Positions 1 to 5,885 of a stretch of DNA of 20,517 bases are shown in pieces; position 1 is the stretch's first letter; every line of letters begins with the position of its first letter. Under the pieces are notes generated by a model, which saw only the letters and a program-made list of their open reading frames with translations, was not told the DNA's origin and ran no database searches. The DNA is from a virus. The stretch covers positions 1-20,517 of IMG/VR virus record IMGVR_UViG_3300012920_000363; one strand, given 5' to 3'. Position numbers and translations under genes: made by a program.

Positions 1-2
1 AA

Positions 3-47
3 GACGCCCTACGCGAAGTGGCCGAACAGCAAGAATCTATTTTGTGA
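3..47 (+). CDS. C-terminal end of an upstream gene (partial)
   Basis: The third frame is open from the left edge and ends at a TGA at 45-47. It encodes DALREVAEQQESIL, a helical, charged sequence of the kind often found at a protein C-terminus. It stops just before the nuclease gene, as expected for tightly packed phage genes. With only 14 codons visible no function can be given. The alternative is that this is chance and the nuclease frame, which is also open to base 1, extends off the window. Confidence 0.35.
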   Translation, partial: DALREVAEQQESIL

Positions 48-69
48 CGCCTTGCGGGATGTCGGTGGC

Positions 70-693
70 ATGAAAAAATTACTTCCGCCGCTACCTATCG
101 CAAGGATAGAAAAAACCCACAAATACATTTGGGAACCCACGGGCGAACAGCTTGCATTTTCAACAACTCAAGTTTGTAATACAAAAACGCCTGAACAATT
201 AGAAAACATTGAACGCTATCGCCATAAATGGCAACCACGGGGCGAAACAGCGCATTATGCTTTGCAACAGCGGATGCTAGGCAACGATAAAATCGAAATG
301 GGCGATTATGAAGATTGGATTAAACCTTTGATGGATTTGGAACTGTGGGAAGATTTCGAGCCGTGGGCGGTTGAATATATGCTTTGCGATCTTGAAAAAT
401 CTGTCGGCGGTCAACTTGATCTTCTGGGCTACGATAATAAATCTCAAAAACTTATGTTGATTGATTTAAAAACACAATCGCAGAAGTACGCCAAGCCTTA
501 TTCAACAGATGCGCAAATGGGAAGCTATCTTGAAGCGCTTGCTGAACATCACAAAATCATTCCTGATGTATGCAAAACAATTTGGGCTAGACCGAATAGA
601 TGTATTGTTGGCGAAGATCAACATACGATTGATTGCGCTTATGCTTGGTCGCAGGCGTGGAAAAGATTTGATTCTGAACAAGGAGGATTTTAA
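70..693 (+). CDS. PD-(D/E)XK nuclease, RecB/Cas4-like exonuclease
   Basis: The protein has the motif series of RecB-family PD-(D/E)XK nucleases. In order these are a His in GETAHYAL, a Glu in WAVEYML (codon near 373), GGQLDLL with its Asp near 418, LMLIDLKTQ with Asp at 463 and Lys at 469, and QMGSYL, which fits the QxxxY motif (Gln 514, Tyr 526). This family digests DNA ends in a metal-dependent way; in phages it commonly makes the single-stranded tails used by an annealing protein. The genes that follow (resolvase, annealing protein, SSB-like protein) support that role. I chose the ATG at 70, giving 207 residues. A TTG at 52 is in frame, and the frame is open to base 1, so the start is uncertain. 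No good ribosome binding site is visible for either start. The specific substrate cannot be read from the sequence. Confidence 0.8.
   Translation: MKKLLPPLPIARIEKTHKYIWEPTGEQLAFSTTQVCNTKTPEQLENIERYRHKWQPRGETAHYALQQRMLGNDKIEMGDYEDWIKPLMDLELWEDFEPWAVEYMLCDLEKSVGGQLDLLGYDNKSQKLMLIDLKTQSQKYAKPYSTDAQMGSYLEALAEHHKIIPDVCKTIWARPNRCIVGEDQHTIDCAYAWSQAWKRFDSEQGGF
681..686 (+). promoter_or_regulatory. Strong ribosome binding site
   Basis: AGGAGG lies inside the last codons of the nuclease gene, seven bases before the ATG at 694. It is one of the clearest Shine-Dalgarno sequences in the window and fixes the start of the next gene, which begins directly after the nuclease stop codon. Confidence 0.8.
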
Positions 694-879
694 ATGAATG
701 ATGAAGAAATAAAAGAATTAATTGATGAATATAAAAAATTTAAGACTTTCTTACAAGTTGATCGAAGTTTACAAAAACAAGGCGTATGGGGTTTTATCCC
801 TTCTGAAAATCTTCCTTCAGTTTATAAATTTGTTAAAACTTTTGAACAAAAATTTTTGATTGAAAATGAAAGAACTTGA
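694..879 (+). CDS. Hypothetical 61-aa protein in the recombination operon
   Basis: This short, soluble, mostly helical protein is rich in Lys, Glu and Phe. It begins MNDEEIKELIDEYKKF and has no membrane segment or recognisable motif. The start is well supported by AGGAGG seven bases upstream, and the ATG follows the nuclease TAA with no gap. Its end overlaps the start of the RusA-like gene by 14 bases. Sitting between a nuclease and a resolvase, it could be an accessory factor of the recombination module, but that is inference from position only. I do not recognise the family. Confidence 0.65.
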   Translation: MNDEEIKELIDEYKKFKTFLQVDRSLQKQGVWGFIPSENLPSVYKFVKTFEQKFLIENERT

Positions 880-1324
880 ATTTCGTGTTGTAGGTTTACC
901 CGCGCCGCAGGGTTCAAAAACTTTGACAAGATATGGCGGATTAATGGAATCAAGCAAAAGGGTTAAGCCGTGGCGTCAGGATATTATTCACGCGGCGCTT
1001 GAAGCGTTTGCAGGCAACCCGTTTAATGAACCCGTGCAAGTTTCTATTGAATTTATAATGCCGCGCCCTAAAAGCCATTTTGGAACGGGTAAAAATGCAG
1101 AAATATTAAAAAATAGCGCGCCTTTTTTCTGCACTAGCAAAATAACAGGGGATGTTGATAAATTAACGCGCAGTACTCTTGATGCCCTATCTGTAACATC
1201 TGGCGGAACTGTTCTTGCTGATGATTCTCTTGTTGTTTGTTTGCAGGCTTTAAAACGCTATGCAAAACGATTTGAACACATTGGCGCAAATATAAATATA
1301 AAAACTTTTGACAAACCTGAATAA
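866..1324 (+). CDS. rusA: RusA-like Holliday junction resolvase
   Basis: The sequence has the RusA layout. An N-terminal strand is followed by LPAPQGSK, then MPRPKSHF, then the catalytic block GDVDKL-RSTLDAL, and finally LADDSLV. The two Asp and the Lys of GDVDK and the Asp pair of LADD match the acidic metal-binding residues and the Lys of the RusA family, so the enzyme should be active. RusA dimers cut Holliday junctions; phages use them to resolve branched DNA in recombination or before packaging. At about 152 residues it is slightly longer than the roughly 120 of E. coli RusA. I chose the ATG at 866 over a TTG two codons earlier. The gene overlaps the previous one by 14 bases and is followed by a long structured gap. 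Confidence 0.85.
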   Translation: MKELEFRVVGLPAPQGSKTLTRYGGLMESSKRVKPWRQDIIHAALEAFAGNPFNEPVQVSIEFIMPRPKSHFGTGKNAEILKNSAPFFCTSKITGDVDKLTRSTLDALSVTSGGTVLADDSLVVCLQALKRYAKRFEHIGANINIKTFDKPE

Positions 1325-1330
1325 ATTGGT

Positions 1331-1423
1331 AGACTAAAAGAGTCAGTTGCTTGCTGACATTGAAGCAAAGGAAGTTGTAAGTATAGTCTTTTGACCTCTG
1401 CCGTTACAAAGAGCCTTTGCTTC
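1331..1423 (+). ncRNA. Candidate structured RNA or leader before the annealing gene
   Basis: The 119-base gap between the resolvase and the annealing gene is full of inverted repeats. GAAGCAAAGG (1362-1371) is an exact complement of CCTTTGCTTC (1414-1423). Nested inside, TTGTAA (1375-1380) pairs with TTACAA (1404-1409). The enclosed loop contains TAGTCT (1384-1389), complementary to AGACTA (1331-1336), which would make a pseudoknot-like contact. GTCAG (1342-1346) can pair with CTGAC (1354-1358), and GACT (1332-1335) with AGTC (1341-1344), so alternative folds compete. No T-run follows, so it is not a standard terminator. The annealing gene starts 20 bases later and has no clear ribosome binding site, which makes a cis-regulatory role attractive. 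It matches no riboswitch class I know. Confidence 0.45.
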
Positions 1424-1443
1424 TTTAAAATTATTTACGGATT

Positions 1444-2184
1444 ATGGAAAACCAAACAAAACCAATCGAAATCCCAAATCTGGGCGGTCTTATTACAGAA
1501 GACGATATTTATTACAAAGGCAAAGTTCCTTATTGCTCTTGGGCTAAGACAGCGCAAAGAATTAGAGAACACGCGCCAAACTGGTTCTTTGCTTTAGAAC
1601 CTGACCCAAACGGCCAACTTGTTTGGATGGCTCCCGACAATACTGGTTATTTGATGGGCTATTTTAAAAACATTGAAACAGGAATACAATTGCCCTTTTA
1701 CCCTTATGCGGTTACAGGCTACGGAAACAAAGCTATCGAATACGGGTCAATCTCTACTAATGACATACAAAAAGCGCATCGAAGATGTCTTTGCGCTTGC
1801 GCCTGTTACTCTTTCGGCGATGCCTTTGAATTATGGGCGGGTCTTGAAGTAAAACAAGCTAAGAAAGAAGAAGAAGAAGAAGCAAAAGCGCTTGGGTACA
1901 AACTTATAGAAAAATCAAAAACAGAAAGTAACGATGTTGTAAGAACACCGACAAAACCGAATCAAGAACCTGACAAAGATTATTTGATACCAAAAGCAAT
2001 AAATCCTGAAGCAAGAGATTTGATTTGTGATGACATACGAAATTCAGGTCATCAAGAACAAATCTTGAAAGACTTTAAAGAACATTTCAAATTAAAAGTT
2101 AAACAAGTACGTCCTGAAAATATTACATTATCTGAACACGGCAGATTTTTGCGCCAAGCTGTTGAAAAGTATAAAGATGATTAA
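1444..2184 (+). CDS. Single-strand annealing protein, DUF1071/Sak3-like
   Basis: The first 135 of 246 residues look like the core of the DUF1071 (Sak3-type) annealing proteins. They have an early PYCSWAKTAQRI segment, a central beta region ending in PFYPYAVTGYGNKAI, and then a helix ISTNDIQKAHRRCLCACACY followed by SFGDAFELWAGLE. This corresponds to the family's Asp-Ile, Arg-Cys and Gly-Leu/Trp-Ala signature. The rest is a Lys/Glu-rich linker (about 137-185) and a helical C-terminal domain of unknown role. Such proteins anneal complementary single strands during phage recombination, usually with an exonuclease partner; here the nuclease is three genes upstream. Four Cys in RRCLCACACY are unusual. 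It is joined to the next gene by a TAATG overlap. The exact annealing family is the uncertain part of the call. Confidence 0.65.
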   Translation: MENQTKPIEIPNLGGLITEDDIYYKGKVPYCSWAKTAQRIREHAPNWFFALEPDPNGQLVWMAPDNTGYLMGYFKNIETGIQLPFYPYAVTGYGNKAIEYGSISTNDIQKAHRRCLCACACYSFGDAFELWAGLEVKQAKKEEEEEAKALGYKLIEKSKTESNDVVRTPTKPNQEPDKDYLIPKAINPEARDLICDDIRNSGHQEQILKDFKEHFKLKVKQVRPENITLSEHGRFLRQAVEKYKDD

Positions 2185-2390
2185 TGACCGAAGAACAGGC
2201 CACACAATCAGGCGAAGAAGTTATTGCGCAACTTCGATCTCGCCGCAATTCTTATTACAACCGCAACAAATTTTATTTCAGAACCGATGATACGCAAGCC
2301 ACCCTAATTCGTAAATACTGCGCGAAAAACAAAATTTCGCTTACACAATTATTCGATCAACTTTTAACAAATTTTTTTAATCATGCCTGA
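2184..2390 (+). CDS. Small possible ribbon-helix-helix DNA-binding protein
   Basis: This 68-aa protein has a disordered N-terminus followed by a strand (KFYFRTDD), a helix (TQATLIRKYCAKNKIS) and a second helix (LTQLFDQLLTNFF). That strand-helix-helix order and spacing fit a ribbon-helix-helix fold such as CopG/Arc, which binds DNA as a dimer through the strand. I see the pattern, not a diagnostic motif, so the fold is inferred. The ATG shares its A with the stop codon of the annealing gene, so translation is probably coupled. Its end overlaps the next gene by eight bases. It might regulate this operon or assist recombination. Confidence 0.6.
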   Translation: MTEEQATQSGEEVIAQLRSRRNSYYNRNKFYFRTDDTQATLIRKYCAKNKISLTQLFDQLLTNFFNHA

Positions 2391-2706
2391 ATCATTTAAA
2401 GCCGCGATGCCCTATCCAATCAAGTTTTCAACAAGTGAAAACGAATATGAAGATCAAGATAGATTTCCACAAAAATTTTCTATGTTTATTCCCTCTGAAT
2501 CTGTTTCCGCCTTTTGCGAAGAAGTTATGAAAATGGTAGATACTAAACAAAAGAAAGGTAAAGTTTGGGATTATTCAAAAAAAGAAGAAGTCGAAGTCGA
2601 TGGTATTTATATCAACGCAAAAGCCAAAGAAGGCAGATATGGAATTTTTGGCAATATAAATCTAAACTTTATTGAGCCTAAAGAGGTTGACGAAATACCT
2701 TTTTAA
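2383..2706 (+). CDS. SSB-like protein with acidic C-terminal tip
   Basis: The 107-aa protein ends in KEVDEIPF. This closely resembles the acidic-hydrophobic tip (DDDIPF type) by which bacterial and phage single-stranded DNA-binding proteins recruit partner enzymes. The body alternates predicted strands (YPIKFSTSE, QKFSMFIPS, DGIYINAKAK, YGIFGNINLNFI) with one helix, compatible with a small OB-fold, although no classic SSB sequence signature is obvious. Its place at the end of a nuclease, annealing protein and resolvase operon supports an ssDNA-binding role. The start overlaps the previous gene by eight bases. Its last 29 bases overlap the convergent gene at 2678-2953. The tail is seen directly; the fold is inferred. 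Confidence 0.65.
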   Translation: MPESFKAAMPYPIKFSTSENEYEDQDRFPQKFSMFIPSESVSAFCEEVMKMVDTKQKKGKVWDYSKKEEVEVDGIYINAKAKEGRYGIFGNINLNFIEPKEVDEIPF

Positions 2707-2953
2707 TTTTCGATTTATCTTCTTCCTTTTCTTTTTTAAGACTTACTTTAATTAGTTCTGTTTCGAGATCGCCAATTTTTGCAATGCAATTTTTGATGAT
2801 CTCGTCTTTTTGCCAATTTTGCCGCTGATAATTTACAGCTATATCAAGCAAATATTCAAAGTCAGTTATCTCTCCTAACATCCGCGCCTGAATCTCAAGA
2901 TAAAGTTGATCTTCAAGCGTTTCTGTTATGGTAAGCCAATCATCCCAAGCCAT
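2678..2953 (-). CDS. Hypothetical helical 91-aa protein
   Basis: This leftward gene has a strong ribosome binding site: AAGGAGGT at 2963-2970 lies nine bases before its ATG, which argues that it is real. The protein starts MAWDDWLTITETLEDQLYLE and is largely helical. Residues about 45-80 (KDEIIKNCIAKIGDLETELI and following) look like a coiled coil, and the C-terminus is very basic. No membrane segment or catalytic motif is visible. It converges on and overlaps the SSB-like gene by 29 bases. I do not recognise the family. Its leader contains the hairpin at 2983-3009. Confidence 0.65.
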   Translation of the reverse strand: MAWDDWLTITETLEDQLYLEIQARMLGEITDFEYLLDIAVNYQRQNWQKDEIIKNCIAKIGDLETELIKVSLKKEKEEDKSKIKKVFRQPL

Positions 2954-2982
2954 AGCAAGCTGACCTCCTTATATTGAAAATA

Positions 2983-3017
2983 GGCTTACTTTTGGGGAAT
3001 TAGTAAGCCCATTTTTT
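2983..3017 (+). terminator. Hairpin with T-run, probable intrinsic terminator
   Basis: GGCTTACT (2983-2990) and AGTAAGCC (3002-3009) form a perfect 8-bp stem with an 11-base loop. On the + strand the stem is followed by CA and six T, which fits a Rho-independent terminator for rightward transcription leaving the recombination operon. On the - strand the tail is the weaker TATTTT, so it may also act on leftward transcripts between the genes at 3068 and 2953, or as an attenuator in the leader of the latter. Confidence 0.6.
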
Positions 3018-3055
3018 GCAGAGAAGGCATCGACCACCTGACGCCTTACGCCAAC

Positions 3056-3072
3056 CATAACTTAAAGTTATG
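3056..3072. repeat. Perfect 8-bp palindrome with one-base centre
   Basis: CATAACTT and AAGTTATG flank a single A at 3064. The palindrome covers the stop codon of the leftward gene at 3068. Near-perfect dyads of this size are typical of operators for dimeric regulators, but the same sequence could form a small hairpin at the 3' end of the transcript. No second copy was noticed in the window. Confidence 0.35.
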
Positions 3073-3229
3073 TTACAGGCCACAACTTTTCTTTAACTAA
3101 CTTAACGATTTCGTCATCAATGTCAGTTTCTGTGGATTTTGCGTAATCCTCTAAGAGCGAAATTACTAAGGATTTTATCGCATTGGATTTGACGAAGAAC
3201 TTCAGTATTGGCTTGATAAATCGAATCAT
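3068..3229 (-). CDS. Small basic helical protein of marine-phage type
   Basis: From the ATG at 3229 this encodes 53 residues: a basic amphipathic helix (MIRFIKPILKFFVKSNAIKS), then LVISLLEDYAKSTETDIDDE and a final helix ending KEKLWPVT. The frame also permits a GTG at 3289 (73 residues), but no ribosome binding site precedes it and it would leave only three bases before the divergent start at 3293, so I prefer the internal ATG. From memory, short proteins with this layout (basic hydrophobic start, L-LE, then DIDD and a terminal helix) occur beside lysis-type genes in marine phages. The divergent neighbour is a holin candidate. The function is unknown; membrane-surface association is inferred from the N-terminal helix. 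Confidence 0.5.
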   Translation of the reverse strand: MIRFIKPILKFFVKSNAIKSLVISLLEDYAKSTETDIDDEIVKLVKEKLWPVT

Positions 3230-3241
3230 TTTTTGTAATAT
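3213..3241 (+). promoter_or_regulatory. Possible sigma70-type promoter for the exported-protein operon
   Basis: TTGATA at 3213-3218 is one mismatch from the -35 consensus. It is separated by 17 bases from TAATAT at 3236-3241, which matches four of six -10 positions. It would start rightward transcription about 45 bases before the gene at 3293. The -10 is poor and AT-rich sequence gives many such matches, so this is a weak call. Confidence 0.3.
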
Positions 3242-3263
3242 ATTCTTTCCAACTCTAGTCAAG

Positions 3264-3281
3264 TTTGCTAGTTTTAGCAAA
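3264..3281. promoter_or_regulatory. Inverted repeat, candidate operator or leader hairpin
   Basis: TTTGCTA (3264-3270) and TAGCAAA (3275-3281) are exact inverted copies four bases apart. They lie between two divergent genes, just before the ribosome binding site (AAAGG near 3281-3285) of the rightward gene. It could be an operator for a dimeric regulator or an RNA hairpin limiting access to that site. Confidence 0.4.
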
Positions 3282-3292
3282 AAGGCCACACT

Positions 3293-3565
3293 ATGGAAGA
3301 ATTAGAAGAAGAAAAACAAAGGCCGAATATTGTTGCAACTTTCGTTCAACTTATCGTTCTTGGTTGGTCTTTGGCCGTCATTTCTTGGTCATACTACAAC
3401 CCTAATCCCGTCAGGCAAATTGATACGACCTTTGCCGCAGGCTTGCTTTCGGGCGTCCTTACGCAATTTGGGGTTGACTTGAAAAGTAAGAATAATGACA
3501 AAAAAAAGTTACAGGGTAAAGTTAATATAGTAGACAATAAAAACTCGAAAGTAGGTATCAAATGA
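3293..3565 (+). CDS. Small membrane protein with two hydrophobic segments, holin candidate
   Basis: The 90-aa protein has a short acidic N-terminus, a hydrophobic segment at about 15-34 (IVATFVQLIVLGWSLAVISW), a turn containing NPNPVRQ, and a second, weaker hydrophobic segment at about 46-62 (TFAAGLLSGVLTQFGV). The Lys-rich hydrophilic tail begins KSKNNDKKK. Small size, two short membrane segments and a charged tail are the usual appearance of class II holins, which make holes in the inner membrane at lysis. No endolysin is next to it, so the call rests on topology alone; it could equally be a membrane partner of the exported proteins that follow. AAAGG lies seven bases before the ATG. It overlaps the next gene by ATGA. 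Confidence 0.6.
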   Translation: MEELEEEKQRPNIVATFVQLIVLGWSLAVISWSYYNPNPVRQIDTTFAAGLLSGVLTQFGVDLKSKNNDKKKLQGKVNIVDNKNSKVGIK

Positions 3566-4071
3566 AAAAATTACTTCCTATTTTATTTTTGCTTCCTTTG
3601 CCATTGCAGGCGGGCTATGTCCACAAAATAACGGCATCGGCTCAGGGTGTTGTTGATGGTAGCTATTCGCAGGCAAAACGGATTGGTTCAACCTATTCAA
3701 TGAGTTCGACAGGAATTACCGCGGGAACAATGGGGCATTTAGATTCGCCCGCATTAGACAATAGTTCAGTATTGACAGGCGTGGCCGCTACACACGGAAC
3801 AGGGTCTTACACCCAAACTACAGCCGGCGCCGCAACAAGTTTTTCAGAATCATTTATTCAAGGGGATGCGGTAGTAACAACAGCAAGTGTTTCTTCTGGC
3901 GTTGTTTCTTCTTTACCAGTAACAGGCGACACAATCACATATTCAGGCGGGTCTAGTTCAGGACAATCAATAGGTATAACTTCAGTTGCAGGCGGAACTA
4001 TAACATTAAGCCCCGGTGCGGCGGGTTCAAGCGTAACAGGTTCAATTACAAGTTCAATCGAAATCGAATAA
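3562..4071 (+). CDS. Exported Ser/Thr/Gly-rich protein A
   Basis: The first 18 residues (MKKLLPILFLLPLPLQAG) form a clear signal peptide with a likely cut after QAG or QA. The mature part is low in charge and rich in Ser, Thr, Gly and Ala, with alternating polar and hydrophobic residues that suggest beta structure. Examples are SQAKRIGSTYSMSSTGITAG and, near the end, VTGDTITYSGGSSSGQSIGI. It shares the motif AGAAT-F-ES-I with the next gene product, so the two are probably related. There are no Cys in the mature part. It is the first of three signal-peptide genes joined by ATGA or TAATG overlaps. I recall similar exported proteins in marine phages without known function; a surface or periplasmic role in the infected cell, or a virion role, are both possible. 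Confidence 0.75.
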   Translation: MKKLLPILFLLPLPLQAGYVHKITASAQGVVDGSYSQAKRIGSTYSMSSTGITAGTMGHLDSPALDNSSVLTGVAATHGTGSYTQTTAGAATSFSESFIQGDAVVTTASVSSGVVSSLPVTGDTITYSGGSSSGQSIGITSVAGGTITLSPGAAGSSVTGSITSSIEIE

Positions 4072-4508
4072 TGCGGCGCTTATTTATAAGCCTTTTTTTA
4101 TTAACCAGTTCGCCCTGTTTTGCTATTCCTGTTATTCCAAATTTTTCAGCCGGAAGTTCTATATCTCGAACGACCAGTTCTCAAAGTACGCGAGAAATTA
4201 TTCAGTCATATTCTTATTCTACGGGGTATCAATATACATCTGGGGGTTCTAACATCGAAGCGGTCACGGCAGGCGGTACAATCAGCCCTGAAGCGATTGC
4301 AGGGGCAACACAAACAATTAACGGCGTAACATCAACAACAACAGGAATTAATTTGACTACAAAACCACAATGGAAGCAATCAACGGCAGGGGCGGCAACG
4401 CAATTTCACGAATCGTATATTGGGCCGGGGCTAAATTCTTATGTCCATATAGATCGCACCATTGAAGTCCAATCTGTAACTGAATCAACGTCCACGTTTA
4501 CGCAATGA
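4071..4508 (+). CDS. Exported Ser/Thr-rich protein B
   Basis: MRRLFISLFLLTSSPCFAIP is a signal peptide with a probable cut after CFA. The mature part of about 126 residues is Ser/Thr/Gly-rich and beta-like, beginning IPVIPNFSAGSSISRTTSSQ. The segment STAGAATQFHESYIGPG matches TTAGAATSFSESFIQGD of the preceding protein, so these look like diverged paralogues or share one domain. The C-terminal part (YVHIDRTIEVQSVTESTSTF) also ends in beta-like sequence. The start codon shares its A with the upstream TAA, and the stop overlaps the next ATG, so all three exported proteins are probably made together. The function is unknown. Confidence 0.75.
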   Translation: MRRLFISLFLLTSSPCFAIPVIPNFSAGSSISRTTSSQSTREIIQSYSYSTGYQYTSGGSNIEAVTAGGTISPEAIAGATQTINGVTSTTTGINLTTKPQWKQSTAGAATQFHESYIGPGLNSYVHIDRTIEVQSVTESTSTFTQ

Positions 4509-5215
4509 TAAAAAAATTTAAAATAGCAGGCGCAATATTATTTTTTTCTGTTCAGTTTCCAAGTTACGCTAATACCAATATGACAAATAATCCAGTATCA
4601 AATTCTAGTGGTTCGGTCACAAATTTAGGGGTAATGAATATGCCGACAAGACAATTTCAAAATCAAGTCGGATTAAATACAGTTGTCTGTCAATCTGATA
4701 CTTTAGTCATCCAACCTTTTGTAACTTCATCGGCTTCATTTACAAAACCTTATCAAGATTTTTATCTTGACCCCATATATTCAGTAAAGGATACTGAAGG
4801 CGCGACAGATGCAAACGGCGTAACGATAGGCGATGGCGACCCCGACAACCCCGGCCAAATAATCGGATATAAAACAATAAGAACAGCGCAAAAAGATACA
4901 TATAATATTTCGCCGGGAATCAGTTTATCTTGGAATATTTCACTAGATCGAAAAGCGGTGCGGTTATGCCGCGAAGCGCAACAAAGACAATCAGATTTAA
5001 TTCAGGCAAGATTAAATGACAATATGTATGCGCTAGAACTCGGACGTTTAAAAACGTGCGGCGAACTTTTATCAAAGGGTTATAATTTCAAAAAATCGTC
5101 AAAATATTATAAATTATGCGAAGATGTCCAATTGACAAATCCAAGTAATACTTTGATTAATCATCAACATTCTTTGAAAGAAGTTTCTGTTTCTTCAAAC
5201 GAGAAGAAGAACTAA
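4505..5215 (+). CDS. Exported four-cysteine protein, cyanophage-conserved type
   Basis: A Lys-rich start and hydrophobic stretch (MIKKFKIAGAILFFSVQFPS, cut after YA) give a signal peptide. The mature protein has NSSGSVTNLG near 33, a Cys at 62, and an Asp-rich loop DGDPDNPGQII at 110-120 that might bind calcium. Then come TIRTAQKDTYNISPGISLSW and LDRKAVRLCREAQQRQ, a helical stretch of about 150-190, KTCGELL and YKLCEDVQLTNP. The four Cys (62, 155, 185, 205) fit two disulfides in an exported protein. From memory, T4-like cyanophages encode proteins with the same order of blocks: SSGSVTNQ, DNPG, RTGQKD, GIS, PLDR, a LCK/CE helix, NCGEL, and CADVVL-NP. I know no established function. It overlaps the convergent gene at 5157-5885 by 59 bases. 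Confidence 0.75.
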   Translation: MIKKFKIAGAILFFSVQFPSYANTNMTNNPVSNSSGSVTNLGVMNMPTRQFQNQVGLNTVVCQSDTLVIQPFVTSSASFTKPYQDFYLDPIYSVKDTEGATDANGVTIGDGDPDNPGQIIGYKTIRTAQKDTYNISPGISLSWNISLDRKAVRLCREAQQRQSDLIQARLNDNMYALELGRLKTCGELLSKGYNFKKSSKYYKLCEDVQLTNPSNTLINHQHSLKEVSVSSNEKKN

Positions 5216-5885
5216 ATTTTGTACCTGACTTTTTGCCAATAAGTTTTTTTGCACGATTTATTATCTGTTTGAATATTGGCTTAAGAAGTCTAGTCAAAAA
5301 AGGCGTAGCAGTTGCGGCGGATGTTGCGACAATTGTTACCACTAGGGTCGTGGCGACCACAGATGACGATGGAAGGTATTTATCGACAAAATCAGTTTTC
5401 GCCCATATCTCAACACATTTTCCGTCTATCACTTCAAAACCGACAACCTTTTCTTGCGCTTCTGCATTTCTTACATCGTTTAGCCTGAATTGTTGGTCTT
5501 TCGCAGGGCAATCAATTTCTTTTTCTTCGATTACATTATTATCATTATTTTCTTTTGTTTTTGGAATATCTGGCGTTTTTACTTCTGGTATTTCTGGCGC
5601 TTCTGTTTTGGTGTTCTGTTTCGGTGTAATTATTTTTGCTGATGGCGAATAATCAGGCGCAAAATAAAATGGCGCCGTGTGATCGCATAAAGCAACATTT
5701 CCATCGGGGTCGTTGTTGAAATGATCTTTACCACCCGTCAGAGAATCGCGTACAACAGCGCAAGGTGCATCAATGACAGGAACGCCCATATCAATAGAAA
5801 CAGGCGTATCAAGGACGATAGGCGGTTCAATATGGATAGGTTCTGGAATATGTATGTTCGGAATATTTATTTCTGGTATTTCCAT
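5157..5885 (-). CDS. Proline-rich membrane-anchored protein, marine-phage type
   Basis: The N-terminal 40 residues repeat an I/V-P pattern (EIPEINIPNIHIPEPIHIEP), suggesting an extended rod. A middle part carries four Cys (42, 67, 126, 157) and a second Pro/Glu-rich linker (about 93-112). A single hydrophobic segment at about 174-197 (SSSVVATTLVVTIVATSAAT) is followed by a strongly basic tail with IFKQIINRAKKLIGKK. The Cys and the positive-inside rule suggest an outside N-terminus and cytoplasmic C-terminus, although no signal peptide is present. T4-like cyanophages carry proteins of the same design (IP-rich start, Ala/Thr/Val-rich membrane segment, Lys-rich end), as I recall, near exported proteins like those at 3562-5215. 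The ATG directly follows nine T with no Shine-Dalgarno sequence. The function is unknown. Confidence 0.7.
   Translation of the reverse strand: MEIPEINIPNIHIPEPIHIEPPIVLDTPVSIDMGVPVIDAPCAVVRDSLTGGKDHFNNDPDGNVALCDHTAPFYFAPDYSPSAKIITPKQNTKTEAPEIPEVKTPDIPKTKENNDNNVIEEKEIDCPAKDQQFRLNDVRNAEAQEKVVGFEVIDGKCVEIWAKTDFVDKYLPSSSVVATTLVVTIVATSAATATPFLTRLLKPIFKQIINRAKKLIGKKSGTKFSSSSRLKKQKLLSKNVDD

Noticed and set aside
1362-1423. 10-bp inverted repeat read as an intrinsic terminator of the resolvase gene
   Set aside because: The loop is 42 bases and no T-run follows the stem, so a standard Rho-independent terminator does not fit.
1325-1443. tRNA-like TTGGTAGA in the structured gap
   Set aside because: No acceptor stem, anticodon arm or T-loop consensus could be placed around it.
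3230-3289. Longer start (GTG at 3289) for the small leftward gene
   Set aside because: No ribosome binding site precedes it, and it would run through the inverted repeat and the divergent control region; the ATG at 3229 starts a more typical helix.
5233-5652. Long rightward open frame of about 139 codons opposite the Pro-rich membrane protein
   Set aside because: It is antisense to a gene with clear domain structure, and its hydrophobic Ser/Phe-rich composition is what the reverse of that gene gives. It has no ribosome binding site.
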